Shown: positions 7,055 through 15,140, counted from the first letter of the stretch. The stretch is 28,705 nucleotides of DNA from Muribaculaceae bacterium (GCA_024400895.1 JAKSMA010000002.1:1-28705), one strand, 5' to 3'. The notes: a model not told the origin generated them from the letters alone. Made by a program: numbers and translations.

Positions 7055-8527
7055 ATGATAGATGTTAATACGAAAATACACGACAAATTCTCCATTGAGT
7101 TCAAGACGAGCTTTGTGGCGAGGCGTAAGGTGAAGGAAAACGACTTCTCCGCCTATATGTGGTTTTTCGTGCCCTATAGCCTCGACATCAATCATGAAAC
7201 ATATCCGAAGTCGCGTTTCTATCAAGATATCAAATCGTATGTGCGAGTGAAGACCCCCCAGTTTCTGCTACAGGATATTGTGGGTGGCAACGCCATTCCT
7301 TACGACAACCTGAAGAACGCCTTCCAAAACTTGGCGTCCACTCCCACACGCACTACCACCAAGGAATATGAATACCAGGTGAAGATGTTTGCCGCCATCA
7401 CCCACAGTGCGGCCCGCGACGCCTGCCACAATCTGATGTCGAAGCACATTATGGTGGAAGACGTGCCATCGCTCGCACTGCAGTATCTGCAAGCGTATGG
7501 CGAGGTGCTGGCCACTTATCGGTCGCTACGCACATTGGTGAGCCAACCCACTATCAGCGACGATATCCGCAGTTATTTCCGCTATGGCGACGAGTTTATG
7601 AGCAATATGTTCAAGCTCTACACCACCCGCATTCTCGACTTTATGCTCAAGCATAAAGAGCACAGCGGCTTGTTTGCCGAATCGGTGGAAATGCTGCGAA
7701 GCGAAATTCGGAAAGAGAGCGAATACCGCGAAAAGGTGGGCTACGTGAATCTCAAAGAGAATGATGCAGAGGGGAATCGCAATATGGTGTTTCGCAGCGG
7801 TGTGCTGAAGAAATATGTGGATAGCGACCTTTATCTCACCGTGCCAAAAAGAAAAGACGGCAAACTGGTGGAACAGCTCTATCTGGGCATTGCCGCCGGG
7901 CTGGCGATGATGTTTGCCACGGTGGTGAGTTTCACCTTCCAGCAGAAATTCGGAAATTTCACACTTCCGTTTTTCATTGTGCTGGTGATTAGTTATATGA
8001 TAAAGGACCGCATCAAAGAGCTTTCGCGCTATTATTTTGCCCATCGCATCGGTAGCAAATATTTCGACAATAAAGCCGAAATCCTCTTGAAGGAGGAGAA
8101 AATTGGCACCATCAAGGAGGGTATGGACTTTATCAAAATGAGCAAAGTGCCCGAAGATGTGAAGCGTGTGCGCTACAGCAAGCGATTGATGGAGGTGGAA
8201 AACAGAGTGACCGATGAAAAGGTGATGCTTTACCGTATGGCACTGCACATCAACAGGGAGAAACTCAACGACCTCACGCCCTACGAAACCACGGGTATCA
8301 ACGATATCATTCGCTTGAATGTGAATAGTTTCCTTCAAAAGATGGATAATCCGAAGGTGAACATGCTCAATATGAACGAGGATGGGTCGGTGGCATCGAT
8401 TCCGTGCGATAAGATATATTACCTCAACATCGTGCTGCAACTCAGTTATGAAGACGAGCTCACGCTACGCCGATTCCGCGTGGCGCTCACCCGTGCCGGC
8501 ATTGAATTCATCCAAGAAGTGAAATAA
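7055..8527 (+). CDS. Conserved hypothetical protein with two transmembrane helices
   Basis: I do not recognise a characterised family. The start is placed at 7055 (MIDVNTKIHD, 490 aa) because it follows a purine-rich AGAGAAAG; an in-frame upstream ATG at 7004 would add 17 poorly protein-like residues. The protein has a long soluble N-terminal half (about 275 residues, helical and charged), a hairpin of two hydrophobic helices around residues 275-297 and 300-320 (LGIAAGLAMMFATVVSF and FTLPFFIVLVISYMI) and a soluble C-terminal part of about 170 residues with a beta-rich end (YYLNIVLQLSYEDELTLRRFRVALTRAGIEFI). It lies 93 bases after the SLC13 gene on the same strand, and its stop overlaps the first repeat copy at 8524. 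Confidence 0.85.
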   Translation: MIDVNTKIHDKFSIEFKTSFVARRKVKENDFSAYMWFFVPYSLDINHETYPKSRFYQDIKSYVRVKTPQFLLQDIVGGNAIPYDNLKNAFQNLASTPTRTTTKEYEYQVKMFAAITHSAARDACHNLMSKHIMVEDVPSLALQYLQAYGEVLATYRSLRTLVSQPTISDDIRSYFRYGDEFMSNMFKLYTTRILDFMLKHKEHSGLFAESVEMLRSEIRKESEYREKVGYVNLKENDAEGNRNMVFRSGVLKKYVDSDLYLTVPKRKDGKLVEQLYLGIAAGLAMMFATVVSFTFQQKFGNFTLPFFIVLVISYMIKDRIKELSRYYFAHRIGSKYFDNKAEILLKEEKIGTIKEGMDFIKMSKVPEDVKRVRYSKRLMEVENRVTDEKVMLYRMALHINREKLNDLTPYETTGINDIIRLNVNSFLQKMDNPKVNMLNMNEDGSVASIPCDKIYYLNIVLQLSYEDELTLRRFRVALTRAGIEFIQEVK

Positions 8528-8584
8528 TCCCAGAAAGTTCATTAGTGGCAATGTCATATTCATACCCTGATGTACTTTATAGGA
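8524..8584. repeat. Dispersed inverted-repeat element, degenerate copy
   Basis: The left arm (8524-8545) is 22 bases long and identical to 15193-15214. After a short spacer a degraded right arm (8565-8584) matches the right arm at 15257-15276 at about 16 of 20 positions. The left arm includes the stop codon of the preceding gene. It looks like a shorter, older copy of the 15193-15280 element. Confidence 0.7.
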
Positions 8585-8639
8585 AAAATAGAAGAGATAG
8601 GGAAATAGAAGTTCTCATACCATTTTAGTTAGTATCAAT

Positions 8640-8675
8640 AATCGCCTGTAGCTTTGTGTTAAGCCACAGGCGATT
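8640..8675. terminator. Bidirectional terminator-like hairpin
   Basis: AATCGCCTGT (8640-8649) pairs with ACAGGCGATT (8666-8675); after one mismatch GCTT pairs with AAGC, leaving loop TGTGTT. It lies between two convergent genes (the membrane protein ending at 8527 and the PreA-like gene ending at 8717) and probably serves both. Confidence 0.75.
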
Positions 8676-8716
8676 ACTGATTTATAATGATTGTGCTTTT
8701 CCTCCCGCGAGCCGGA

Positions 8717-10180
8717 TTAGTGGCAGTGCGAAGGCTTGTTTACACGCTTGCCGGCGATGATGGCGTCGGCAGGGCATACGAGCATACAGAGGTGACAACC
8801 CACACAGTTGCGTCCGATGAGGTGTGGGCGGCGTTCTTCGGCATCGAATCTGATGGCTTGGTGTCCGCCGTCGAAGCATGAGATGTAGCAGCGTCCGCAA
8901 CCGATGCACTTGTCGTGCTTGAACACGGGAAGCACGAATGTGGCACGGTCCATCTGGTCGGTGCTCACGAATTGGCTGAGAGCCTTACCGCGTACATCTT
9001 CGAGTGTGGCATAACCTTTTCGCTTCATCCATTCCTGGATACCGAGTTTGATATCGTCGATCACGCGATAGCCGTACTGCATCACAGATGTGCAGATTTG
9101 TACATTGCTGCATCCCAGCACGATGTATTGAACAGCGTCGCGCCACGATTCCACACCGCCAATGCCGCTCATCGGCATGTCGGCAAGTTCGGGGTCTTTC
9201 ATCATATCGAGGATGAAGCGCTGTGCAATAGGCTTCACAGCCTTGCCGCTATACCCTGAGACAGTAGCCTTTCCTGCGACCTCAGAACGTCTTTTCATCG
9301 TGATGCTCTTGATGGTATTTATTGCAGCACCAGCCTCGGCACCACCTTCCTTGGCAGCGATGGCGGGCTCTTCGATGTGGGTGATGTTAGGAGTCATCTT
9401 GGCGATGACAGGAATGGTGACGGCCTGCTTCACCACTTGTGAATAATGTTGCACCAAGTCGGGATTTTGGCCCACGTCGCTGCCACGTCCTTTTGCTGCC
9501 ATGTGAGGGCATGAGAAATTACATTCAATCATGTCGGCCCCGGCTGCTTGAGCCATTTGTGCGAGTTTCGCCCATTCTTCGTCGTTGCTACCCATGATAG
9601 AAGCCACCATCACCTTGGTGGGGAATTCCTTTTTAAGGCGTGAAATGATGGCAAAGTCTTCTTCGGGAGTGTTGACAGAAAGTTGTTCCATGTTGCGGAA
9701 TCCCACAAATGGTGTGCCTTCCTTACCTACCTGGTCGAAGCGAGGCGACACTTCTGTGATGTCGCTGAAAGTGATTGTTTTGTACACAGCGCCACCCCAA
9801 CCCATGCTGAGGGCTTTTGCAATCATCTCGTAACTGCTGGCAATCACCGAAGAGCCTAAGAAAAAAGGGTTTTCGCATTTGATGCCGCAAAAATCGATAG
9901 CGAGCGAAGGCTGTGATTCGATGTGGGTTTCTTCGGGCTTCACTTGTTGGGCCATTTGCTGGATGCGGATGGGGAAATCGGGGTGTATGCACGCCTTTTG
10001 GCAAGGTGCATCGCAATCGGCACAGGTGTCGCTATTAAAAAATAGGCCAGTGCAGTGGTCGTTTTCGAAACGTATGGAGCGTATGCCGCGAGCAGGGTCG
10101 GTGCCTTGTTTCTTGCACGCTGCTGTGCAAGGAGCTTCGTGGCACAGCAAGCATCTATTGGATTCTGAATGGATATTCAT
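8717..10180 (-). CDS. PreA-like dihydropyrimidine dehydrogenase/DHODH-family Fe-S protein
   Basis: The 487-aa protein has three parts. Residues about 8-85 are a Cys-rich region (CLLCHEAPCTAAC, CADCDAPCQKAC) like the N-terminal cluster domain of PreT, GltD and animal DPD. Residues about 90-385 are a dihydroorotate-dehydrogenase-type FMN barrel with GADMIECNFSCPHM; the Cys in NFSCPH matches the catalytic Cys of dihydropyrimidine dehydrogenases. Residues about 430-475 are a two-[4Fe-4S] ferredoxin (CIGCGRCYISC and CVGCHLCMLVC). This corresponds to DPD domains I, IV and V; the FAD and NAD(P)H domains II/III are absent, and no PreT-like gene is adjacent. It probably reduces uracil/thymine or a related substrate using a separate electron donor. 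A clear promoter lies upstream at 10218-10248. Confidence 0.88.
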   Translation of the reverse strand: MNIHSESNRCLLCHEAPCTAACKKQGTDPARGIRSIRFENDHCTGLFFNSDTCADCDAPCQKACIHPDFPIRIQQMAQQVKPEETHIESQPSLAIDFCGIKCENPFFLGSSVIASSYEMIAKALSMGWGGAVYKTITFSDITEVSPRFDQVGKEGTPFVGFRNMEQLSVNTPEEDFAIISRLKKEFPTKVMVASIMGSNDEEWAKLAQMAQAAGADMIECNFSCPHMAAKGRGSDVGQNPDLVQHYSQVVKQAVTIPVIAKMTPNITHIEEPAIAAKEGGAEAGAAINTIKSITMKRRSEVAGKATVSGYSGKAVKPIAQRFILDMMKDPELADMPMSGIGGVESWRDAVQYIVLGCSNVQICTSVMQYGYRVIDDIKLGIQEWMKRKGYATLEDVRGKALSQFVSTDQMDRATFVLPVFKHDKCIGCGRCYISCFDGGHQAIRFDAEERRPHLIGRNCVGCHLCMLVCPADAIIAGKRVNKPSHCH

Positions 10181-10217
10181 GATTGTAGTCTTTTTAAAAA
10201 TTTAGTTATTGATGGCG

Positions 10218-10248
10218 CAAAGGTATGTTTTATTTTTTTATTACGAAA
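10218..10248 (-). promoter_or_regulatory. Promoter of the PreA-like gene
   Basis: On the minus strand: TTTC (10248-10245), 19 bases, then TACCTTTG (10225-10218), an exact TAnnTTTG element. Transcription would start near 10211, about 30 bases before the ATG at 10180. No riboswitch-like structure is visible in this short leader. Confidence 0.7.
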
Positions 10249-10420
10249 CAGTGAAAGCCGCAGATGCAATAATTGGACAATATTGGATTGTGCGGGATGG
10301 TGGTAATTGGAATTTAGGATTATTCTGTATAATTTTGTGAGAGATTATTGAGACAGAAGGCTTTTTTTGAAGGCCTACTAATATAGAGAAACTATAAAAA
10401 CTAGTGAAATCTATAAAATC

Positions 10421-10511
10421 TATCTTCTAATTTCTATCTTCTAATTTCTATCTTCTAATTTCTAATTTCTAATTTCTAATTTCTAATTTCTAACATCTAA
10501 TTTCTAACATC
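10421..10511. repeat. Heptanucleotide tandem array (TAATTTC type)
   Basis: Thirteen consecutive 7-base units: TATCTTC alternates with TAATTTC three times, then TAATTTC is repeated, then TAACATC alternates with TAATTTC. The array ends 14 bases before the ATG of the sialate esterase, so it forms the end of that gene's leader. A short array of the opposite orientation is at 4798-4826. The rest of the 10249-10420 gap is AT-rich with no gene I can support. Confidence 0.85.
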
Positions 10512-10525
10512 TAACTAATGCTTTG

Positions 10526-12493
10526 ATGATGAATTTTTTCCGCATACTGTTTTTGTTGTTTGCATTGGCGCTGCATGCTGCGACGGCCCATGCCACTGTG
10601 GCGGTGCCTGCCTATTATAGCGACAATATGGTGGTGCAGCAATCGGCTGTAATCACTATAAAGGGCACTTCTTCCCGCGGTGGAAAAGTGTTCGTGGGGG
10701 CGAGTTGGAGCAAAAAGAAATATACTGGCACTGCCGATAAGCAAGGGTGTTTCGCCATAGAGTTGCCCACTCCTAAGGCTTCGCTGAAGGCTCACACTAT
10801 CACCATTAGCGATGGCGATGTGCTCACGCTGCGAAATGTGCTCGTGGGCGAGGTGTGGCTGTGCGCTGGCCAGTCGAACATGGAGATGCCTGTGGGCGGA
10901 TGGGGAAAAGTGGACAACTTTGAAGCAGAGATTCGTGATGCCCAATATCCCCAAATACGCTTGCTGCAAGTGAAGAAAGGCATTGCTTACAAGCCTATGG
11001 ATTGGCCGGAGGTGAATGGCGGTGGCTGGCAAGTGTGCTCGCCACTGTCGGTTGAGAATTTCTCTGCCACAGCCTATTTCTTCGCGCGCCAGTTGTGGAA
11101 TAAATCGGGCGTGGCAGTGGGTGTGATTGATTCTTCGTATGGCGGAAGTCCGATTGAGGCGTGGACCAGCCTTGGGGCGCTGAAGCATGCTCCGGGATGC
11201 GAAGCAGATGCTGCAGAACTTGAGGCGATAGCAGGCGACGAGCAAAAACTTTTGGAAAAACACAGTCGCGATATGAAACGCTGGCGTGTGGAGTTTGAAC
11301 ATGCCGATGCCGGCATGGATGGCGAGCGTCCGCGCTGGGTGGGGGATATCGACGACGAACAGGCGTGGTATAAGATGAATGTGCCAGGCCCGATGACCGA
11401 CAATGGAATGGACAACTACGACGGCATCGTATGGTTTCGCAAGGTGGTTGAATTGCCCGCTCATTGGGTGGGCCGCGACCTCACGCTGCGATTAGGCCAA
11501 GTGGATGATGAAGACATGACCTGGTTCAATGGCACTGTGGTGGGCGGCACCAAGGGAAAGTCGCTCCAGCGCACTTATCATGTGCCCGCATCGATGGTGA
11601 CGGGGCGTAGGGCTGTGATTGCGGTAAGAGTTTTCGACGAAGTGGGAGCCGGTGGATTGTGCGGCGAGCCCGACTCGTTGACGCTCACGATGGATGGCGA
11701 AACCATTTCGCTCGCTGGCGAATGGCTCTATCGCGAGGGCATCTCGCTTTACGGCGAGCACCGTATGCCACAGCCGCCGAGTAGCCATAAGTATTGCAGC
11801 AATTTATATCACTCCATGGTGTATCCGCTTCGCGATGTGGCTTTCAAAGGCGTGATATGGTATCAGGGCGAAAGCAATGCCTTCAGATGGCAGTACTATT
11901 CTTCGCTGTTTAAAACGATGATAGGCGACTGGCGCACGCTTTGGAAACGCGATTTCCCATTCTATTTCGTGCAAATTGCACGTTGGCAACAGCCGCAGAT
12001 TGTGCAACCTGATGCCACTTGGGCGCACTTGCGCGAGGCTCAAGCCGATGCACTTTCGATAGCAGGAACGGCAATGATTTCGGCTATCGATATGGGCGAC
12101 CCTGTAGACCTTCACCCGAAAAACAAGCAAGAGGTGGCCCGCCGATTGGCTCAGGCGGTACTTGCCCACACCTATCATCAGGGAACATACAACCCGCCCG
12201 CTTATGCTGGGCAGATGGTAGTAACCAGCAACAAAGCAGTGCTCACCTTCAACCAGCCGCTCACCGTCGACGGCGACCGTGCAGAAGGCTTTGTGGTGGT
12301 AGGGGAAGACGGACAGTGGCACGAAGCGAATGCTACAGTCGACGGCAATAAAATCACGATATGGAGTCCAGAAGTGGCTAATCCTGTGGCTGTGCGCTAT
12401 GCTTGGGCCAACTATCCACACAACAATGTGCGTTCTGCCGACGGCACCCTCCCCCTCGCACCCTTCCGCACCGACCGCGATACCGCCCCCTAA
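10526..12493 (+). CDS. Sialate O-acetylesterase (SGNH family), secreted
   Basis: The 655-aa protein is predicted to remove O-acetyl groups from sialic acids (or acetylated xylan-type sugars) so that glycosidases can act. It has a signal peptide (MMNFFRILFLLFALALHAATAHA) and then the typical VPAYYSDNMVVQQ opening. The SGNH block I is AGQSNMEMP with Ser117 as nucleophile; block III is GVIWYQGESNA; the catalytic Asp528/His530 pair is in DLHPKN. Between residues about 260 and 420 lies the inserted jelly-roll domain seen in this family (HWVGRDLTLRLGQVDDEDMTWFNG). The start is ATG 10526 (a second ATG follows at once). No sialidase or transporter is adjacent. Confidence 0.92.
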   Translation: MMNFFRILFLLFALALHAATAHATVAVPAYYSDNMVVQQSAVITIKGTSSRGGKVFVGASWSKKKYTGTADKQGCFAIELPTPKASLKAHTITISDGDVLTLRNVLVGEVWLCAGQSNMEMPVGGWGKVDNFEAEIRDAQYPQIRLLQVKKGIAYKPMDWPEVNGGGWQVCSPLSVENFSATAYFFARQLWNKSGVAVGVIDSSYGGSPIEAWTSLGALKHAPGCEADAAELEAIAGDEQKLLEKHSRDMKRWRVEFEHADAGMDGERPRWVGDIDDEQAWYKMNVPGPMTDNGMDNYDGIVWFRKVVELPAHWVGRDLTLRLGQVDDEDMTWFNGTVVGGTKGKSLQRTYHVPASMVTGRRAVIAVRVFDEVGAGGLCGEPDSLTLTMDGETISLAGEWLYREGISLYGEHRMPQPPSSHKYCSNLYHSMVYPLRDVAFKGVIWYQGESNAFRWQYYSSLFKTMIGDWRTLWKRDFPFYFVQIARWQQPQIVQPDATWAHLREAQADALSIAGTAMISAIDMGDPVDLHPKNKQEVARRLAQAVLAHTYHQGTYNPPAYAGQMVVTSNKAVLTFNQPLTVDGDRAEGFVVVGEDGQWHEANATVDGNKITIWSPEVANPVAVRYAWANYPHNNVRSADGTLPLAPFRTDRDTAP

Positions 12494-12512
12494 TCCCCAT
12501 TCTGTACCAAAA

Positions 12513-12617
12513 CGTCGCAAATTCTGCGACGATTTTGTTTGATAAATTTGGAAATGCGACGATATTCTTGTATTTTTGTCGCAAAATATGCGACGTTATT
12601 TGTCTGCTAATGTCGCA
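12513..12617 (+). promoter_or_regulatory. Palindromic operator array over the fic promoter
   Basis: Two full dyads GTCGCA-N5-TGCGAC (12514-12530, extendable to 7-bp arms at 12513-12531; and 12578-12594) plus half-sites TGCGAC (12555-12560) and GTCGCA (12612-12617). If each half-site is the arm of a degenerate dyad, centres fall at 12522, 12552, 12586 and 12620, about three helical turns apart. The half-site lies inside the promoter spacer and the second dyad starts at the last base of the -7 box, so binding should block transcription. The gene's product carries a winged-helix domain, making autoregulation the simplest reading. Confidence 0.8.
12547..12578 (+). promoter_or_regulatory. Promoter of the fic gene
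   Basis: TTTG (12547-12550), 20 bases, TATTTTTG (12571-12578): exact Bacteroidetes promoter. Transcription would begin near 12585, inside the second dyad, and give a leader of about 48 bases to the ATG at 12633. This makes the in-frame ATG at 12576, which lies within the -7 box, impossible as a start. Confidence 0.82.
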
Positions 12618-12632
12618 AAATCGTTGGTTGTT

Positions 12633-13925
12633 ATGAAATATATACACGAAAAAGATAATTGGACGGCATTTAGATGGGATGCTTCGTCAATCACAGCTTT
12701 GCTTGAAAAAGTAAGTAGGAAGCAAGGCCGCCTTTACGGCAGGTTGTCGTCGTTGGGATTCGACAGTCAACTTAGAGCGGTGGCTGAAAACCTAACATAC
12801 GATGTGGTTTACTCATCGGAGATTGAAGGTGTTCGCCTTAATGTAGACGATGTTCGTTCATCGATTGCGAAAAAATTGGGAATCGAAAATATCAAACAAA
12901 CCTCACCTTCTCATTACGTTGATTCGGTGGTGGCTGTGGTGCTTGACGCCATGAATCATTACGACCAAAAGCTGACCAAAACAAAACTTTGTGCATGGCA
13001 AGCAGCGTTTTTCCCCTCCGGCTATAGTGAAGGTGCTCAGATTGAAATAGGCAAATATCGCACCCACGAAGAGCATATTGTGTCGGGAGGATTTGGACGA
13101 GAGAGGATTCACTATATAGCTCCATCACCAGATAGAGTGGAAGGTGAAATGGAAGAGTTTCTTCGCTGGTTTAATACAGAGGAAGATGCGAGTTCTTTGA
13201 TTCGCTCTGCCATTGCCCACTTATGGTTTGTCAGTATCCACCCGTTTGAGGACGGTAATGGAAGATTGGCGCGCATTCTTTCAGATATACTGTTGGCACG
13301 AGCCGACCAAAGCGAGTTCCGATTCTATAATATATCTTCCCAGATCAATAAAGACAAGCATCACTATTATCAAATATTAGAGCGCGTTCAACGTGGCGAT
13401 GGCGACATCACAGAATGGATTATTTGGTATGCCGAAACGCTTTCGCGTGCACTTGACGAGGCAGAGTCGATCGTGACCACAGTTTTAAACAAAGGCTTCT
13501 TTTGGCAGCGAGTTGGTGCGGTGGTAATGACCGAGAGGCAGAAGAAAATGCTGAACCTTTTCCTTGATGGCTATGAGGCGAAAATTACTTCAAAGACATG
13601 GTCGACGCTGGCGAAATGCTCAAAAGACACTGCAATTCGCGACATTCAGGATTTGATGGACAAAAACATTCTTCGAGAAGATATTCCTGGGGCAAAGCGA
13701 CCGAGTTACTCTATCGTTTATGCTCTCGATGATATCGCGAGTTTTTTCACGGGTGTGGAAGTGATAATGGAAAATGGGAATTATTATCTAACGGCATTAT
13801 ATAAAGGCTCCGCGAGCGTTCGTGAAAGATTGCTGACACTTGATGCCGAAAGATTTAAGAAGGGAGACCTGCCGCTTGCCCATCTTCTAAACAAATATTG
13901 CTCTTATATGCATATTGGCAAATGA
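12633..13925 (+). CDS. fic: Fic-family AMP-transferase with C-terminal winged helix
   Basis: The 430-aa protein is predicted to transfer AMP (or another nucleotide part) to Ser/Thr/Tyr hydroxyls. Residues about 1-90 resemble the N-terminal helical domain common in Fic proteins (DUF4172 type) and contain the inhibitory motif SSEIEG at 61-66, matching (S/T)xxxE(G/N) of class II Fic proteins. The active-site loop HPFEDGNGRLAR begins at His203 and is canonical. From about residue 298 a winged-helix segment (MTERQKKMLNLFL ... TWSTLAKCSKDTAIRDIQDLMDKNIL) should bind DNA, followed by a short C-terminal extension. The start is fixed by the promoter at 12547-12578. The gene stands alone, 19 bases beyond the esterase stop its operator begins, and a strong terminator follows. 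Confidence 0.95.
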   Translation: MKYIHEKDNWTAFRWDASSITALLEKVSRKQGRLYGRLSSLGFDSQLRAVAENLTYDVVYSSEIEGVRLNVDDVRSSIAKKLGIENIKQTSPSHYVDSVVAVVLDAMNHYDQKLTKTKLCAWQAAFFPSGYSEGAQIEIGKYRTHEEHIVSGGFGRERIHYIAPSPDRVEGEMEEFLRWFNTEEDASSLIRSAIAHLWFVSIHPFEDGNGRLARILSDILLARADQSEFRFYNISSQINKDKHHYYQILERVQRGDGDITEWIIWYAETLSRALDEAESIVTTVLNKGFFWQRVGAVVMTERQKKMLNLFLDGYEAKITSKTWSTLAKCSKDTAIRDIQDLMDKNILREDIPGAKRPSYSIVYALDDIASFFTGVEVIMENGNYYLTALYKGSASVRERLLTLDAERFKKGDLPLAHLLNKYCSYMHIGK

Positions 13926-13953
13926 GTTTTCTGGACTTAAGGATATAAATATG

Positions 13954-13989
13954 AATCGCCAGAAGTCGTTGTGAGGACTTCTGGCGATT
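13954..13989. terminator. Strong bidirectional terminator between fic and argF'
   Basis: Perfect 14-bp arms AATCGCCAGAAGTC (13954-13967) and GACTTCTGGCGATT (13976-13989) with an 8-base loop. On the plus strand it continues TTTTATG, and on the minus strand A/T-rich sequence follows. It separates two convergent genes. Confidence 0.88.
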
Positions 13990-14016
13990 TTATGTTTGTG
14001 GCCTTATGGGCTGCGA

Positions 14017-14970
14017 TTACAGGTTTTCGAGGATACGTTTGAGCACCACTTGGCAAGATATTTCGCGGTTGGCAGCCTCTGGAATCACCAGTGAGCGTGG
14101 ACTTTCAATCACATCGTCGCTCACAATCATGTTGCGGCGTACGGGCAGGCAGTGCATGAAGTGGCCATTGTTGGTGAGCGCCATCTTTTCGGTGGTGATG
14201 GTCCAGTTCATGTCGCGGCTGATGATTTTGCCATAGTTAGGGTCGCGGAAGCATGACCAGTTTTTTGCGTATACGAAGTCGGCACCACGCAAAGCCTCGT
14301 CCTGGTCGTGAGTCACCTTGGCGCCGCGTGTGAATTGCTCGTCGAGTTCATAGCCTTCAGGACATGCAATCACGAAATCGTAGTCGGTAGCAGTCATCCA
14401 TTCTGCGAAAGAGTTGGGCACAGCTTGTGGTAGCGCTTTTGGGTGAGGCGCCCAAGTGAGCACCACCTTGGGGCGCTCCACTTCCTTGTGCTCCTCAATG
14501 GTGATGAGGTCGGCAAAGGCCTGCAGAGGGTGCACAGTGGCAGTTTCCATAGCGAAAACAGGACGTCCGGAGTATTTCACGAATTGGTTGAAGATAACTT
14601 CTTCATAATCGTCTTTCTTGTTTTCGAACCGAGCAAACGAACGTACGCCAATCACGTCGCAGTAGCTGCCCATCACAGGGATGGCTTCGAGGAGGTGTTC
14701 GCTCTTGTCGCCGTCCATAATCACGCCGCGTTCGGTTTCAAGTTTCCATGCGCCTTGATTCACATCGAGCACAATCACATTCATGCCCAAGTTCATCGCT
14801 GCCTTTTGTGTGCTGAGGCGAGTGCGCAGACTGGAATTGAAGAACACCATCAAGAGGGTTTTGTTTTCACCGAGAGCCTTGTGTGCAAAGCGGTTTTGTT
14901 TCACTTCAAGTGCTTCCTTCACAGCGGCATTCAAGTCGCCAATATCACTTACATGTTGAAATACTTTCAT
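14017..14970 (-). CDS. argF': N-succinyl/N-acetylornithine carbamoyltransferase (SOTCase type)
   Basis: The 317-aa enzyme of arginine synthesis transfers a carbamoyl group to the delta-amine of an N-acylated ornithine; in Bacteroides the substrate is N-succinylornithine. The carbamoyl-phosphate loop is FFNSSLRTRLST at residues 43-54, the W-KLETERGVIMDGDK segment is the 80s loop, HPLQAFADL is the second carbamoyl-phosphate site, and HCLPVRRNMIV is the C-terminal motif (HCLPVRR) that distinguishes acyl-ornithine enzymes. Residue 90 is Ser (DGDKSEH), where I recall Pro in the Bacteroides fragilis enzyme and Glu in acetylornithine enzymes, so exact acyl specificity is less certain. Gene stands alone between convergent fic and a divergent unknown gene. 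Confidence 0.93.
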   Translation of the reverse strand: MKVFQHVSDIGDLNAAVKEALEVKQNRFAHKALGENKTLLMVFFNSSLRTRLSTQKAAMNLGMNVIVLDVNQGAWKLETERGVIMDGDKSEHLLEAIPVMGSYCDVIGVRSFARFENKKDDYEEVIFNQFVKYSGRPVFAMETATVHPLQAFADLITIEEHKEVERPKVVLTWAPHPKALPQAVPNSFAEWMTATDYDFVIACPEGYELDEQFTRGAKVTHDQDEALRGADFVYAKNWSCFRDPNYGKIISRDMNWTITTEKMALTNNGHFMHCLPVRRNMIVSDDVIESPRSLVIPEAANREISCQVVLKRILENL

Positions 14971-15026
14971 AATTTACACGATTGAGTTGCGGGAGCTTCC
15001 CAAAGCGGAATGCACCCATAGTTATC

Positions 15027-15035
15027 CAAATTATA
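15027..15035 (-). promoter_or_regulatory. Possible promoter box for argF'
   Basis: On the minus strand TATAATTTG lies about 57 bases upstream of the ATG. It is one base longer than the TAnnTTTG pattern and has no well-placed TTTG partner, so the call is tentative. No ArgR-type palindrome was seen. Confidence 0.4.
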
Positions 15036-15091
15036 GTGCAAGTTACCAATTTTTTGTGAAACCGCCGCCCTCTTGATGCGAAATTAATGCG

Positions 15092-15099
15092 CCGTCCCC
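15092..15099. repeat. Dispersed motif copy CCGTCCCC
   Basis: CCGTCCCC followed by a T-run matches the core of the repeats at 42-55 and 17855-17869, but the flank is GC (GCGCCGTCCCC) rather than GAACCGTCCC. It lies in the divergent spacer between argF' and the 418-aa gene. Confidence 0.4.
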
Positions 15100-15140
15100 T
15101 TTTTTTGTGAGAATTGGGGAGTGTTTTCGGTTTTTATTAT

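Noticed and set aside
7526..8440. 304-codon open frame antisense to the two-helix membrane protein
   Set aside because: The His-rich, low-complexity translation and absence of a promoter mark it as a shadow; the plus frame is longer and protein-like.
10421..10511. Repeat array considered as a CRISPR
   Set aside because: Units are only 7 bases with no unique spacers and no cas genes are near; it is a simple tandem repeat.
10511..11464. 317-codon open frame antisense to the sialate esterase
   Set aside because: It lies wholly opposite a gene with signal peptide and SGNH motifs and shows no recognisable domain.
12576..12632. 19-codon N-terminal extension of Fic
   Set aside because: The first codon lies inside the -7 box and the second dyad; the ATG at 12633 fits the mapped promoter pattern.
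14971..15060. Leader of argF' checked for an arginine operator or riboswitch
   Set aside because: Only a GGGA/TCCC mini-dyad was found; no ArgR-type palindrome or conserved riboswitch structure.
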